Shown: one piece after another, positions 17,141 through 26,193 of the stretch | Numbering within the stretch: position 1 is the first letter of the stretch | How the letters are laid out: every line of letters starts with the position of its first letter | Source of the DNA: Streptomyces flaveolus | GTDB taxonomy: Bacteria > Actinomycetota > Actinomycetes > Streptomycetales > Streptomycetaceae | Reading direction: 5' to 3' | Length of the DNA stretch: 64,000 nt | Assembly (NCBI RefSeq): GCF_000716535.1 | Contig: NZ_JNWV01000022.1 | Span: forward strand, 1-64,000 | Position numbers and translations under genes: made by a program | The notes under the pieces: generated by a model | What the model was told of the DNA's origin: nothing | Database searches by the model: none | The model's input: only the letters and a program-made list of their open reading frames with translations

Positions 17141-18643
17141 TCAGCGAACCGTCCCGGACCTGATCCCCCTCCAGCGGCCGGGCAGCTCCGCCTCGGTCGC
17201 CGCCGCCCGCGCCTCCTCCCTGCCGTAGAGCACCCCGTAGGTGAACGCGCTCTCCCCCGCCGCGTGCGCCACCGCCGCGAGTTCCCGGAGGGTGCGGCGG
17301 GCCATGACGCCGTCCTGGTGGTCGCCCAGGAGGGTGGTCAGGGACTTCATGGCCTTGGTGAGGGCGCGGGCGGGGGCACCGAGCGCCTCGGTGGCGGCCT
17401 CGGCGGCGTAGCGGGTGCGCTTGGCCTTCTTGCGGGCCTCGTGCAGGGCGAGGTCGCGGTCCTGCCCCGGCGGCAGCGCCAGCGCGTGCTCCACGAGGTC
17501 CGTCAGCTTCTTCTCGTCCTTGCGCAGGGCCTTGGCGAGCGCCTTTCCCGGCTTCCGGCCGGCCGCCTCGCGCAGCGGCGGGTCCGCGAGGAGGGCGTCC
17601 AGGGCGTCCAGCAGGGCCAGATGGCGGCGGGAGTCCAGCACGCCGGTGAGGTGGGCGTGGGAGCCGCCCTGCCGGGCCCGGGACCAGGCGGCCAGCCGCT
17701 CGGGGACGGGGCCGGCGATCAGGGCGTCCGGGAGTGCGTCGAGGGCGGCGGTCAGGCGGTCGGCCAGCACCTCCTGGTCGCGGTCGACGCCCAGTTCGCC
17801 GGCGAGCCACTTCAGCTCGGCGGCGACGGGGTCGGTGACGGTGCGGTCCAGGACGGCGCCGAAGGTGCGCAGGGTGCTGCGGGCGCGGCGGGTGGCGACC
17901 CGCATGCGGTGCACGGAGTCGGGCAGGTCGCGGCGGACGGCGGGGTCCAGCTCGACCAGCGCGTCCCGCTGGGCGCGGAGGTAGGCGAGGACATGGTCAC
18001 CGGCGGTCACCGGCGGCGGGGGCCCGGCCTTCTTCCGGGGCCTGCCGCCGGCTGTCTGTTCCAGGGCGCGGGCCAGCTTCGACGGCGACGGGGACGGCCG
18101 CACGCCCGCCTTGCGCAGCCGTTTCTCCACCTGGTCCAGGAGGGCCGGGTCGCCGCCGTCGGCCAGTTCCACCTCGATCTCGGTCCACTGGGCGACCCCG
18201 CCCTTGCCGCTCAACCGCTCGGCGGTCACGGCGTCGACGCTGGCCTCGGCCAGCAGCGCGCCCCGGGCGTCGACGAGGTGCCGGACATCGCGGGCGGAGC
18301 GCAGCCGGACCAGCGGGACGAGCTCGGCGTCCCGGACGCGGGAGCGGACGAGGGCCGCGATCTCCTCGGGGACGGTGTCGGAGAGCGGGGCCTGGATCTC
18401 GTCGCGGACTCCGGGGGCGACCGGGAACTTCAGATGCCAGCCGGCGTCCGCGCCGCCGGTGCGGCGGCGCAGGGTGAGTGCGGCGGCTGCCAGGCGTTCG
18501 TCGACGGTGTCGTAGTACGTGGCGTCGAGTTCCATCAGGCCCTTGTCCAGGACGGCCGCCACCGCGCCGACGCCGGTCAGGTCGGGCAGCCCGCTGTCGT
18601 CGGACTCGTACTTGCGCTCGATCTCGCGTTTCTCATCCGCCAT
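17141..18643 (-). CDS. CYTH and CHAD domain-containing protein
   Basis: 500 aa. The CYTH domain starts at once with the ExExK signature (EIERKYE), followed by alternating charged strands that in the family form a tunnel binding triphosphate or polyphosphate with divalent metal. From about residue 205 a CHAD domain follows, helical and rich in conserved His/Arg/Lys (VHRMRVATRRARSTLRTFG; DLALHEARKKAKRTRYAAEAA). CHAD domains bind polyphosphate granules. A role in polyphosphate handling is inferred from the domain pair. It starts MADEKREIERKYES, 47 bp from the rodA stop on the same strand. Confidence 0.92.
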   Translation of the reverse strand: MADEKREIERKYESDDSGLPDLTGVGAVAAVLDKGLMELDATYYDTVDERLAAAALTLRRRTGGADAGWHLKFPVAPGVRDEIQAPLSDTVPEEIAALVRSRVRDAELVPLVRLRSARDVRHLVDARGALLAEASVDAVTAERLSGKGGVAQWTEIEVELADGGDPALLDQVEKRLRKAGVRPSPSPSKLARALEQTAGGRPRKKAGPPPPVTAGDHVLAYLRAQRDALVELDPAVRRDLPDSVHRMRVATRRARSTLRTFGAVLDRTVTDPVAAELKWLAGELGVDRDQEVLADRLTAALDALPDALIAGPVPERLAAWSRARQGGSHAHLTGVLDSRRHLALLDALDALLADPPLREAAGRKPGKALAKALRKDEKKLTDLVEHALALPPGQDRDLALHEARKKAKRTRYAAEAATEALGAPARALTKAMKSLTTLLGDHQDGVMARRTLRELAAVAHAAGESAFTYGVLYGREEARAAATEAELPGRWRGIRSGTVR

Positions 18644-18689
18644 GCACCGAATCTAGTGTCCGGGGCGCCCGTTCGGCAGGGGGCGCCGC

Positions 18690-19886
18690 CTACGCCGACA
18701 TGGGCCGTTGCACCTTGATCGACTGCAGGAGTCCCACCGCGACCCACACCGCGAACATGGACGAGCCTCCGTACGACACGAACGGCAGGGGCAGACCGGT
18801 GACCGGCATGATGCCGAGGGTCATGCCGATGTTCTCGAAGGACTGGAAAGCGAACCAGGCCACGATCCCGGCGGCGACGATCGTCCCGTACAGCTCGGTC
18901 GAGTCACGCGCTATCCGGCAGGCGCGCCACAGCAGGACCCCGAGGAGGAAGATGATGAAGCCGGCGCCGACGAAGCCCAGCTCCTCCCCCGCGACCGTGA
19001 ACACGAAGTCGGTCTGCTGCTCGGGCACGAACTGGCCGGTGGTCTGCGAGCCGTGGAACAGCCCGGCCCCGGTGAGTCCGCCGGAGCCGATGGCGATGCG
19101 GGCCTGGTTGGTGTTGTAGCCGACACCGGCCGGGTCCAGGTCCGGGTTGGCGAAGGCCGCGAACCGGTTGATCTGGTACTCGTCCAGGATGTGCAGCTGC
19201 CAGATCGCGATGCAGCCGATGACACCGGCGGTGAGCAGACCGAACACCCAGCGGTTGGAGGCGCCGGAGGCGAGCAGCACGCCGAGGATGATCGCCACCA
19301 TGGCCAGCACCGAGCCGAGGTCGGGCATGAGCAGCAGGATCAGGATCGGTACGGCGGCCAGGCACAGGGACTGGAACACGGTCCGGTGGTCGGGGTACGG
19401 CTTGTCGCCCGCGTCCACCCGCGCGGCCAGCATCATGGCCATGCCCAGGATGATCGTCACCTTGAGGAACTCGGCGGGCTGGAGCGAGAAGCCGCCGATG
19501 ACCAGCCAGTTGCGCTGGCCGTTGATCGTGGCGCCGAGCGGGGTGAGGACCACCAGGGCGAGGCACACCGACAGGCCGTAGAGGATCGGCACGGCATTGC
19601 GCAGGGCGCGGTGGCCGAGCCAGACCGTGCCGATCATCAGGGCGATCCCGATGCCGAGGTTCATCAGGTGCCGGATCAGGAAGAAGTACGGGTCGCCCTG
19701 GTTCAGCTCGGTGCGGTTGCGGGTCGCCGAGTACACCAGCAGGGAGCCCAGCAGGGACAGGGCGGTGGCCGCGAGCAGTATCGGCCAGTCCAGCCTGCGG
19801 GTGAGCGAGTCGCGGGCGAAGATCCTGGTCCAGCCGGCCCGCTCGGGGCCGTACCCGGAGACGGAGAAGCTGTTCGCGCCGGTCAT
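18690..19886 (-). CDS. rodA: SEDS peptidoglycan glycosyltransferase RodA
   Basis: 398 aa with about ten membrane segments. FtsW/RodA/SpoVE hallmarks include LVVLTPLGATINGQRNWLVIGGFSLQPAEFLKV, LLMPDLGSVLAM, AVAGEELGFVGAG-like TVAGEELGFVGAG, and GLPLPFVSYGGSSM near the C terminus. SEDS proteins polymerise lipid II with a class B PBP partner. The partner PBP2 gene overlaps its start by 4 bp (ATGA), so the two are translationally coupled. In Streptomyces this pair belongs with mreBCD and supports spore-wall synthesis and hyphal integrity. Confidence 0.95.
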   Translation of the reverse strand: MTGANSFSVSGYGPERAGWTRIFARDSLTRRLDWPILLAATALSLLGSLLVYSATRNRTELNQGDPYFFLIRHLMNLGIGIALMIGTVWLGHRALRNAVPILYGLSVCLALVVLTPLGATINGQRNWLVIGGFSLQPAEFLKVTIILGMAMMLAARVDAGDKPYPDHRTVFQSLCLAAVPILILLLMPDLGSVLAMVAIILGVLLASGASNRWVFGLLTAGVIGCIAIWQLHILDEYQINRFAAFANPDLDPAGVGYNTNQARIAIGSGGLTGAGLFHGSQTTGQFVPEQQTDFVFTVAGEELGFVGAGFIIFLLGVLLWRACRIARDSTELYGTIVAAGIVAWFAFQSFENIGMTLGIMPVTGLPLPFVSYGGSSMFAVWVAVGLLQSIKVQRPMSA

Positions 19887-22135
19887 GAGGGCATCCTCCG
19901 GCTTCCCCTCCTGCGAGGCCGCCTGCGGGTGTCGCGGTTGCCCGAGGTGGGCGGGGGCGTGGTACCCGCGGGCTGCTGGTCGTCGCCGTTGGTCGGGTTG
20001 TTCTTCTGGGCGGCCTCGGCGTCCTTCGCCGGGTCGCCGGTGATCTTCGGGGCGGTGATGGTGCCGTCCGTGCGGACCTTGGGCAGGCCCTTCTGCGGCT
20101 CGGGCAGCAGTGCCTTCCCGGCGTCGATGGAGCCGTCGCCCTGGACGCCGTAGAGCGCGCTGTAGATGTTGCGCACGGCCTCACCGGAGGCGCCGGAACC
20201 CGTACCGGCCTGGGCGATCGTCATGATCACCGTGTAGTCCTTGGAGTAGGTGGCCAGCCAGGACGTGGTCTGCTTGCCGTAGACCTCGGCCGTACCGGTC
20301 TTGGCGTGCAGCGGGATCTTGTCCTGCGGCCAGCCGCCGAACTTCCAGGCCGCCGTACCGCGGGTGATGACGCCCGCGAAGGCGTCGTTCATGCCCTTGA
20401 GGGTGGCCTGGCTGACGGGCAGCCTGCCCCGCTTCTTCGGCTTGATCTCCTGGACGGTCTTACCGTCGGCGCTGATGATCGCCTTGCCGATGGTGGGCTG
20501 GTACATCGTGCCGCCGTTGGCGACGGCTCCGTAGATCACGGCCTCCTGGATCGGGGTGACGAGGGTGTCACCCTGGCCGATGGAGTAGTTGATCGAGTCG
20601 CCCTCACGCATCTTGTTGCCCTCGAGGCAGTTCTCGTAGGCGATCTTCTCGACGTAGGAGCCGTCCTTCTTGCCGCTCTTGCACCAGGCGTCCTTGTTGG
20701 CCTTCCAGTACGCCTGCTTCCACTGGCGGTCGGGGACGCGGCCGGTGACCTCGTTGGGCAGGTCGATGCCGGTCTCCCTGCCGAGGCCGAACTGGTGGGC
20801 GGCCTTGTAGAAGTAGTCCTTCGGCTGGCCCTTCTTCGGGTTGATGCCGCCGTCCTTCTTCCACTCCTTGTCGGCCAGGTAGTAGAAGACGGTGTCGCAG
20901 GAGACCTCCAGGGCGCGGCCGAGCGGGATCGGGCCGAAGCTCTCGCCCTCGAAGTTCTTGAAGACCTGGCTGCCGACCGAGTAGGAGCTGGTGCAGGGGT
21001 AGCGGCCGTCGAAGTCGTAGCCGGCCTCGACCGCGGCGGCCGTGGAGACCACCTTGAACGTGGAGCCCGGGGCGGCCTGACCCTGTATGGCCCGGTTGAG
21101 CAGGGGGTAGTCCGAGTCCTTGCCGGTGAGGGCCTTGTAGTCCTTGGCGGAGATGCCGCCGACCCAGACGTTCGGGTCGTACGTCGGCGCCGAGGCCATG
21201 GCGACGATCCGGCCGGTCTTGGCCTCCATCACCACGACGGCACCGGAGTCGGCCTTGTAGTTGGTGCCGGTGATCTTGTCGAACTGCTTGCGGGCGGCCT
21301 TCATCGCCTTGTCCAGCTCGTACTCGGCGACCCGCTGGACGCGGGAGTCGATGCTGGTGACCAGGTTCGAACCGGGCTCGGCCGCGTCCGACTTGGCCTT
21401 GCCGATGACCCGGCCGAGGTTGTCGACCTCGTAGCGGGTGACGCCCGCCTTGCCGCGCAGCATCTTGTCGTACGTCCGCTCCAGGCCGGAGCGGCCGACC
21501 ATGTCGGAGCGCAGGTAGGGGGAGTCGGTGTCCTTGGCCTGCTGGATCTCGGCGTCGGTGACGGGCGAGAGGTAGCCGAGCACCTGCGCGGTGTTGGACT
21601 TGCCGGGGCCCGGGTAGCGGCGGACGGCCTCGGGCTCGGCGGTGATGCCGGGGAAGTCCTCGGAGCGCTCGCGGATCTGGAGGGCCTGCTTGGCGGTGGC
21701 CTCGTCGGTGATCGGGATCGGCTGGTACGGCGAGCCGTTCCAGCAGGGCTGGGGGGTCTTGGCGTCGCACAGCCGGACCTTCTGCATGACCTCCTCGGGG
21801 CTCATCCCGAGGACGCCGGCCAGCTTGGTGAGGACGGCCTTGCCGTCGTCCTTCTGCTTCAGCAGGTCGGTGCGGGAGGCGGAGACCACCAGGCGGGTCT
21901 CGTTGTCCGCGAGGGGGACGCCCCGGGCGTCCAGGATGTCGCCGCGCACGGCCGGGTCGACGACCTGCTGGACGTGGTTGCCGGACGCCTCCTTCTGGTA
22001 CTCCGCGCCCTCCCGGATCTGCAAGTACCACAACCGGCCGCCGAGCGTACCGAGGAGGGAGAGAACGAGGATCTGGATCACGACGAGCCGGATCTGGACC
22101 CGTGGGGTCCGACCGGTCTCGGGGATGTTGGTCAC
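19883..22135 (-). CDS. mrdA: Penicillin-binding protein 2 (class B transpeptidase)
   Basis: 750 aa. A single N-terminal membrane segment (IRLVVIQILVLSLLGTLGGRLWYLQ) precedes a PBP dimerisation domain and the transpeptidase domain. The acyl-enzyme serine lies in PGSTFKVVST (SxxK, near residue 357), SxD in EVSCDTVFYYLA (near 412) and KTG in HAKTGTAEVYG (near 611). It cross-links peptidoglycan with RodA. The C-terminal tail of about 70 residues is Pro/Asn/Gln-rich and disordered-looking, ending RRPRRRGSRRMPS, which is longer than in E. coli PBP2 (633 aa). Fourth gene of the mre cluster, 131 bp after mreD. Confidence 0.95.
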   Translation of the reverse strand: MTNIPETGRTPRVQIRLVVIQILVLSLLGTLGGRLWYLQIREGAEYQKEASGNHVQQVVDPAVRGDILDARGVPLADNETRLVVSASRTDLLKQKDDGKAVLTKLAGVLGMSPEEVMQKVRLCDAKTPQPCWNGSPYQPIPITDEATAKQALQIRERSEDFPGITAEPEAVRRYPGPGKSNTAQVLGYLSPVTDAEIQQAKDTDSPYLRSDMVGRSGLERTYDKMLRGKAGVTRYEVDNLGRVIGKAKSDAAEPGSNLVTSIDSRVQRVAEYELDKAMKAARKQFDKITGTNYKADSGAVVVMEAKTGRIVAMASAPTYDPNVWVGGISAKDYKALTGKDSDYPLLNRAIQGQAAPGSTFKVVSTAAAVEAGYDFDGRYPCTSSYSVGSQVFKNFEGESFGPIPLGRALEVSCDTVFYYLADKEWKKDGGINPKKGQPKDYFYKAAHQFGLGRETGIDLPNEVTGRVPDRQWKQAYWKANKDAWCKSGKKDGSYVEKIAYENCLEGNKMREGDSINYSIGQGDTLVTPIQEAVIYGAVANGGTMYQPTIGKAIISADGKTVQEIKPKKRGRLPVSQATLKGMNDAFAGVITRGTAAWKFGGWPQDKIPLHAKTGTAEVYGKQTTSWLATYSKDYTVIMTIAQAGTGSGASGEAVRNIYSALYGVQGDGSIDAGKALLPEPQKGLPKVRTDGTITAPKITGDPAKDAEAAQKNNPTNGDDQQPAGTTPPPTSGNRDTRRRPRRRGSRRMPS

Positions 22136-22266
22136 TGCGGCTGCCTCCCCCTCTCAGTGCGCCTGTGCGAGAACGCGTACGAATGATGAACGACCAGCCT
22201 GTGAACCCGCGTTCCAGGAACGCTGACCCGTTCGAGTGAACTCGTCAGGGTGGAACTCCCCGCCCC

Positions 22267-22944
22267 TCACAGCCGCTTGACCCCCTTGATGCGGCCGGCC
22301 CGGGCGGAGCGCGTGCGCGCCTTGGCCTTCAGGACGCCCAGACCGCTGCGCTGGCTGCCGATGCGCAGGCCCGTGCCGGAGGAGAGCCAGCCCGAGGAGA
22401 TGTCCCCGGCCTTGGCCGCGGGCCCGGTCTCGGTGAGCGGGTCGTTGTCGGCGCGGCGGGCCAGCCACATCACGCCGGGCACCACGAACGGGGCGAGCAG
22501 CAGGTCGTACAGGGCGGCGGAGAACAGCAGCCCGGACAGGCCGACATGGCGGGCGGCGGTGTCGCCGACCAGGGCGCCCACCCCGGCGTAGAGCAGGGTG
22601 GAGCCGATGGCGGCGGCGACCACGACGGCCATCGGGCCGGTCGCCGACTTCAGCCGGCCGTTCTCCGGCCTGATGAGTCCGGCGAAGTAGCCGATGACGC
22701 ACAGCACGAGCGCGTACCGGCCGGCCGCGTGGTCGGCCGGCGGGGCCAGGTCGGCGAGGAGACCGGCGCCGAAACCGACGAGGGCGCCGCCGACATGGCC
22801 GTAGACCATCGCCAGGCCGAGGACGGTGAGCAGCAGCAGGTCGGGGACGGCGCCCGGCAGGTGCAGCCGGGCGAGGACGCTCACCTGGATCACCAGGGCG
22901 ACGACGACCAGCGCGGTGGAGAGCAGGATCCGGTTGACACGCAT
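22267..22944 (-). CDS. mreD: Rod shape-determining protein MreD
   Basis: 225 aa. Four to six hydrophobic segments (ILLSTALVVVALVIQVSVLARL; DLLLLTVLGLAMVYGHVGGALVGFGAGLLADLAPP) match MreD, including the LADL(A/S)PP motif. It bridges MreC and the RodA/PBP2 complex in the membrane. The C terminus (TRSARAGRIKGVKRL) is a basic cytoplasmic tail beyond the usual MreD length of about 165 aa. The stop of mreC lies 13 bp upstream, consistent with an operon. Confidence 0.93.
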   Translation of the reverse strand: MRVNRILLSTALVVVALVIQVSVLARLHLPGAVPDLLLLTVLGLAMVYGHVGGALVGFGAGLLADLAPPADHAAGRYALVLCVIGYFAGLIRPENGRLKSATGPMAVVVAAAIGSTLLYAGVGALVGDTAARHVGLSGLLFSAALYDLLLAPFVVPGVMWLARRADNDPLTETGPAAKAGDISSGWLSSGTGLRIGSQRSGLGVLKAKARTRSARAGRIKGVKRL

Positions 22945-22957
22945 GGGGATACAGCTC

Positions 22958-23896
22958 CTACTGCTGCTCGTCGTTGGCGGGGGCGTCGGCCGACGGGGTG
23001 ACCGTCACGGTCACCGTCGGCGTCGGGACCGGCTTCGGCTTGGCCGGGAGGACGGTGTCCCGCGGGTCGCTCTTCGGTGGCGCCACGACCACGCCGACGA
23101 TGTCGAGCTTGGTGAAGCTGACGTATGGGGTGACGTACAGCGTGCGGGTCAGGCCGCCGCCGGAGGGGTCGACGCGGGAGACCACGCCGACCGGGACACC
23201 GGGCACGAACGGCTTGTCGGCCTGCGAGCCGAAGGTGACGAGCCGGTCGCCCTTCTTCACCTCCGCCTTGCCGTTGAGCAGTTCCACGCGCAGCGGGCGG
23301 TCGCCCTGCCCGGAGGCGAAGCCGAGTTCGTCGCCCGCCTCCATGCGGGTGCCGACGGTGAAGTCGGGGTCGTTGGCGAGCAGCACGGTGGAGGTGCTGG
23401 GGCCGACGGTGGTGACCCGGCCGACCAGGCCGTCGCCGTTCAGGACGGTCATGTCCCGCTTGATGCCGTCGTCGGCGCCAGCGTCGATGGTGATGGTCCA
23501 GGAGAAGCCCTGGGCCGATCCTATGGCGATGACCTGGGCGCCCTTGATGCCGTACTGCCCCTCGCCGGCCACCTTGAGCAGCTTGTCGAGCTGCCGCAGG
23601 CGGCTGCGGTTGCGGTCGTCGCTGCCGAGCTTGGCCTTGAGGGCCGCGTTCTCCTTCTCCAGTGCGGCGAGCCGGTCGTGCCGGCTGCCGGAGTCGCGGA
23701 TCGCGGAGACGGCGTTGCCCACCGGGTCCACCGCGGAGGACAGTCCGTTCTCGACCGGGCCGAACACCGCCGCGGCGGCGTGCCGGGCACCGTCGACCGG
23801 GGAGTTCCGGCCTCCGCGGATGTCCACCGTGATCAGCGCGAACGCAATGGCGACCAGCAGGACCAGGAGCAGCCGGCTCTCTTTCGTGTCCCTCAC
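22958..23896 (-). CDS. mreC: Rod shape-determining protein MreC
   Basis: 312 aa. A short cytoplasmic N terminus and one membrane helix (RLLLVLLVAIAFALITV) are followed by a coiled coil (DRLAALEKENAALKAKLG) and the periplasmic beta-barrel domain (VIAIGSAQGFSWTITIDAGADDGIKRDMTVLNGDGLVGRVT). It scaffolds cell-wall synthases. The Pro/Thr/Val-rich tail (KPVPTPTVTVTVTPSADAP) is typical of actinomycete MreC. Starts MRDTKESRLLL. Confidence 0.94.
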   Translation of the reverse strand: MRDTKESRLLLVLLVAIAFALITVDIRGGRNSPVDGARHAAAAVFGPVENGLSSAVDPVGNAVSAIRDSGSRHDRLAALEKENAALKAKLGSDDRNRSRLRQLDKLLKVAGEGQYGIKGAQVIAIGSAQGFSWTITIDAGADDGIKRDMTVLNGDGLVGRVTTVGPSTSTVLLANDPDFTVGTRMEAGDELGFASGQGDRPLRVELLNGKAEVKKGDRLVTFGSQADKPFVPGVPVGVVSRVDPSGGGLTRTLYVTPYVSFTKLDIVGVVVAPPKSDPRDTVLPAKPKPVPTPTVTVTVTPSADAPANDEQQ

Positions 23897-24011
23897 GTGC
23901 GGCGGCCGTGCCCTTCCTCAAGTAGGAATTCGTCGGACCCCTGGTCGACGCGCATGCTGCGGCGCGACCCAAGAGGCCCGTTTGCGGGAGCTTATGCCTC
24001 TATATCAACGA

Positions 24012-24047
24012 TCCGCCGCACGAGAGGAGAACGTCTCGTACGGCGGA
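24012..24047 (-). terminator. Hairpin after mreB
   Basis: Positions 24013-24025 (CCGCCGCACGAGA) pair with 24034-24046 (TCTCGTACGGCGG), with one mismatch plus a flanking T-A pair, 15 bases after the mreB stop. It may partly terminate or process the transcript between mreB and mreC. Confidence 0.65.
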
Positions 24048-24061
24048 ATCGAAGAGTTACG

Positions 24062-25093
24062 TCATCTGCGCGGCTGGGCGTCCAGGACCTGCTGCAGCGC
24101 CTCGAACTCCTCGACGCACTTGCCGGAGCCGAGCGCGACGCTGTCCAGCGGGTCCTCGGCGATGTGGATCGGCATGCCGGTCTCCCGCCGCAGCCGCTCG
24201 TCGAGCCCGCGCAGCAGGGCTCCGCCACCGGTCAGAACGATTCCGCGGTCCATGATGTCGCCGGACAGCTCCGGCGGGCACTTGTCGAGGGTGGTCTTCA
24301 CCGCGTCCACGATCGCGTTGACCGGCTCCTCGATCGCCTTGCGGACCTCGGCCGCCGAGATGACGACGGTCTTCGGCAGCCCGGACACCAGGTCCCGGCC
24401 GCGGACTTCGGTGTGCTCGTCGGTGTCGAGGTCGTACGCCGAGCCGATCGTGATCTTGATCTGTTCCGCCGTGCGCTCACCCAGGAGGAGGCTGTACTCC
24501 TTCTTGATGTACTGGATGATCGCGTTGTCCAGTTCGTCGCCGGCGACGCGGATGGACTGGGCGGTGACGATCCCGCCGAGCGAGATGACCGCGACCTCCG
24601 TGGTGCCGCCGCCGATGTCCACCACCATGTTGCCCGTGGCCTCGTGAACCGGCAGACCGGAGCCGATGGCGGCGGCCATGGGCTCCTCGATGATGTGCAC
24701 CTGGCGGGCGCCGGCCTGGGAGGACGCCTCGATGACCGCCCGGCGCTCGACGCCCGTGATGCCCGAGGGCACACAGACGACGACCCGCGGCCGGGCCAGA
24801 TACCGCCGCTTGTGGATCTTCAGGATGAAGTAGCGGAGCATCCGCTCGGTGATCTCGAAGTCGGCGATGACGCCGTCCTTCAGCGGACGGACCGCCACGA
24901 TGTTGCCCGGCGTCCGGCCGATCATCTTCTTCGCTTCGGCACCGACCGCGAGGATCCCACCCGTGTTGGTGTTGATCGCCACGACGGACGGCTCGTTCAG
25001 TACGATCCCGCGACCCCTGACGTACACCAGCGTGTTGGCGGTCCCGAGGTCGACAGCCATGTCACGGCCGATGAACGACATTGAGTTCCCCAT
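24062..25093 (-). CDS. mreB: Actin-like rod shape protein MreB
   Basis: 343 aa. Bacterial actin motifs are all present: phosphate 1 ([19 protein letters not shown]), connect 1 ([19 protein letters not shown], phosphate 2) and the adenosine loop ([16 protein letters not shown]). MreB polymerises at the membrane. In Streptomyces it is needed for spore-wall thickening rather than hyphal shape. First gene of the mre cluster, with 249 bp upstream that should contain its promoters. Confidence 0.97.
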   Translation of the reverse strand: MGNSMSFIGRDMAVDLGTANTLVYVRGRGIVLNEPSVVAINTNTGGILAVGAEAKKMIGRTPGNIVAVRPLKDGVIADFEITERMLRYFILKIHKRRYLARPRVVVCVPSGITGVERRAVIEASSQAGARQVHIIEEPMAAAIGSGLPVHEATGNMVVDIGGGTTEVAVISLGGIVTAQSIRVAGDELDNAIIQYIKKEYSLLLGERTAEQIKITIGSAYDLDTDEHTEVRGRDLVSGLPKTVVISAAEVRKAIEEPVNAIVDAVKTTLDKCPPELSGDIMDRGIVLTGGGALLRGLDERLRRETGMPIHIAEDPLDSVALGSGKCVEEFEALQQVLDAQPRR

Positions 25094-25298
25094 CCGGATT
25101 CATCTGGCCTCCCTGAGCCTTTGAGGGCATGTCAGGTCGGCGAGGCGGGTGCTGTGACGTGAAGGCTTCCATCGTAAACGCGCCTGCACGAACACTGCGC
25201 GAGGGTCTCCGCCATTGTCACCAGATGGCGTGCCGCCCCGCTTGTGGAGACGGGCGTTCGGGGGCGCTCGTTCCCTCAAATGCCAGGACTGTGCCGGT

Positions 25299-25324
25299 GA
25301 GGTCCGGGCGTGCTCCCGGACCTC
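25299..25324 (-). terminator. Terminator after ndk
   Basis: A perfect 10-bp stem GAGGTCCGGG/CCCGGACCTC with a 6-base loop lies 19 bases past the ndk stop codon and separates ndk from the mreB promoter region. Confidence 0.85.
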
Positions 25325-25342
25325 CTCCGCGGCGGGCGGGCG

Positions 25343-25756
25343 TTACGCGCGGCCCGGGAAGAAGATCTTCACCTCGCGCTCGGCGGACTCCTCGGAGTCG
25401 GAGGCGTGGATCAGGTTCTCCCGCACGATCACGCCGTAGTCACCGCGGATCGAACCGGGCGCGGCGGCGATCGGGTCGGTCGGGCCGGCGAGCTGGCGCA
25501 CGCCCTCGATGACCCGCTCGCCCTCCACGATCAGCGCGACGACCGGACCGGAGGACATGAACTCGACCAGCGGCTCGTAGAACGGCTTGCCCTTGTGCTC
25601 GCCGTAGTGCTGCTCCAGCGTGTCCTGGTCCAGGGTGCGCAGCTCCAGCGCGGTGATCTGCCAGCCGGCCTTGCGTTCGATGCGGCTGATGATCTCGCCG
25701 GTCAGGCCGCGACGGACGGCGTCGGGCTTGAGGAGGACGAGGGTGCGCTGGCTCAC
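25343..25756 (-). CDS. ndk: Nucleoside diphosphate kinase
   Basis: 137 aa, normal length. Family blocks are TLVLLKPDAVRRGLTGEI, the phosphohistidine region NLIHASDSEESAEREV (active-site His117) and the ending IFFPGRA. It transfers the gamma phosphate between NTPs and NDPs. It lies 65 bp downstream of the DUF4233 gene and is followed by its own terminator. Confidence 0.97.
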   Translation of the reverse strand: MSQRTLVLLKPDAVRRGLTGEIISRIERKAGWQITALELRTLDQDTLEQHYGEHKGKPFYEPLVEFMSSGPVVALIVEGERVIEGVRQLAGPTDPIAAAPGSIRGDYGVIVRENLIHASDSEESAEREVKIFFPGRA

Positions 25757-25821
25757 GGGAGGCTCCTTACACGACTTGCGGGTGCGGTGGGACGAGGTTA
25801 CAGGGCGTGTCGGGGCCTTTG

Positions 25822-26184
25822 TTACGCAGCGTCAGCCGTGGAGGAGGAGGACCGGTCCTGGGCCGCGAAGCGGGCCTTCGCCTCGTCCACCTTTCTCCCG
25901 AAGTGCACCGAAGCCCACCACAGCGCCGCGAACACCGCGCCCAGGAAGTACATGGTCGGGACGACGACACCGGAGGCGATCAGGGCGAGCTGAAGGGCCC
26001 AGCCGAGGGCCACCCCGCCGGGCCGGGTCACCATGCCGCACAGCAGCACGCACAGCAGCATGGCGATGCCGCTGACCAGCCACACCGTGGACGTGGACAG
26101 GTCCGGGTCCTTCATGGCGACGAGTCCGGCGAAGCCGATGACGAAGAACTCGCCGATCAGGGTGGATGCACAGAGCGTACGCAT
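25822..26184 (-). CDS. DUF4233 membrane protein
   Basis: 120 aa with four hydrophobic segments (IGEFFVIGFAGLVAMKDP; VWLVSGIAMLLCVLLCGMV; ALQLALIASGVVVPTMYFLGAVFAALW). This matches the small DUF4233 proteins that sit between folC and ndk in actinomycetes. The start MRTLCASTLIGEFF lies 9 bp from the folC stop, so the genes are co-transcribed. Function unknown. Confidence 0.88.
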   Translation of the reverse strand: MRTLCASTLIGEFFVIGFAGLVAMKDPDLSTSTVWLVSGIAMLLCVLLCGMVTRPGGVALGWALQLALIASGVVVPTMYFLGAVFAALWWASVHFGRKVDEAKARFAAQDRSSSSTADAA

Positions 26185-26193
26185 GGCCGACTC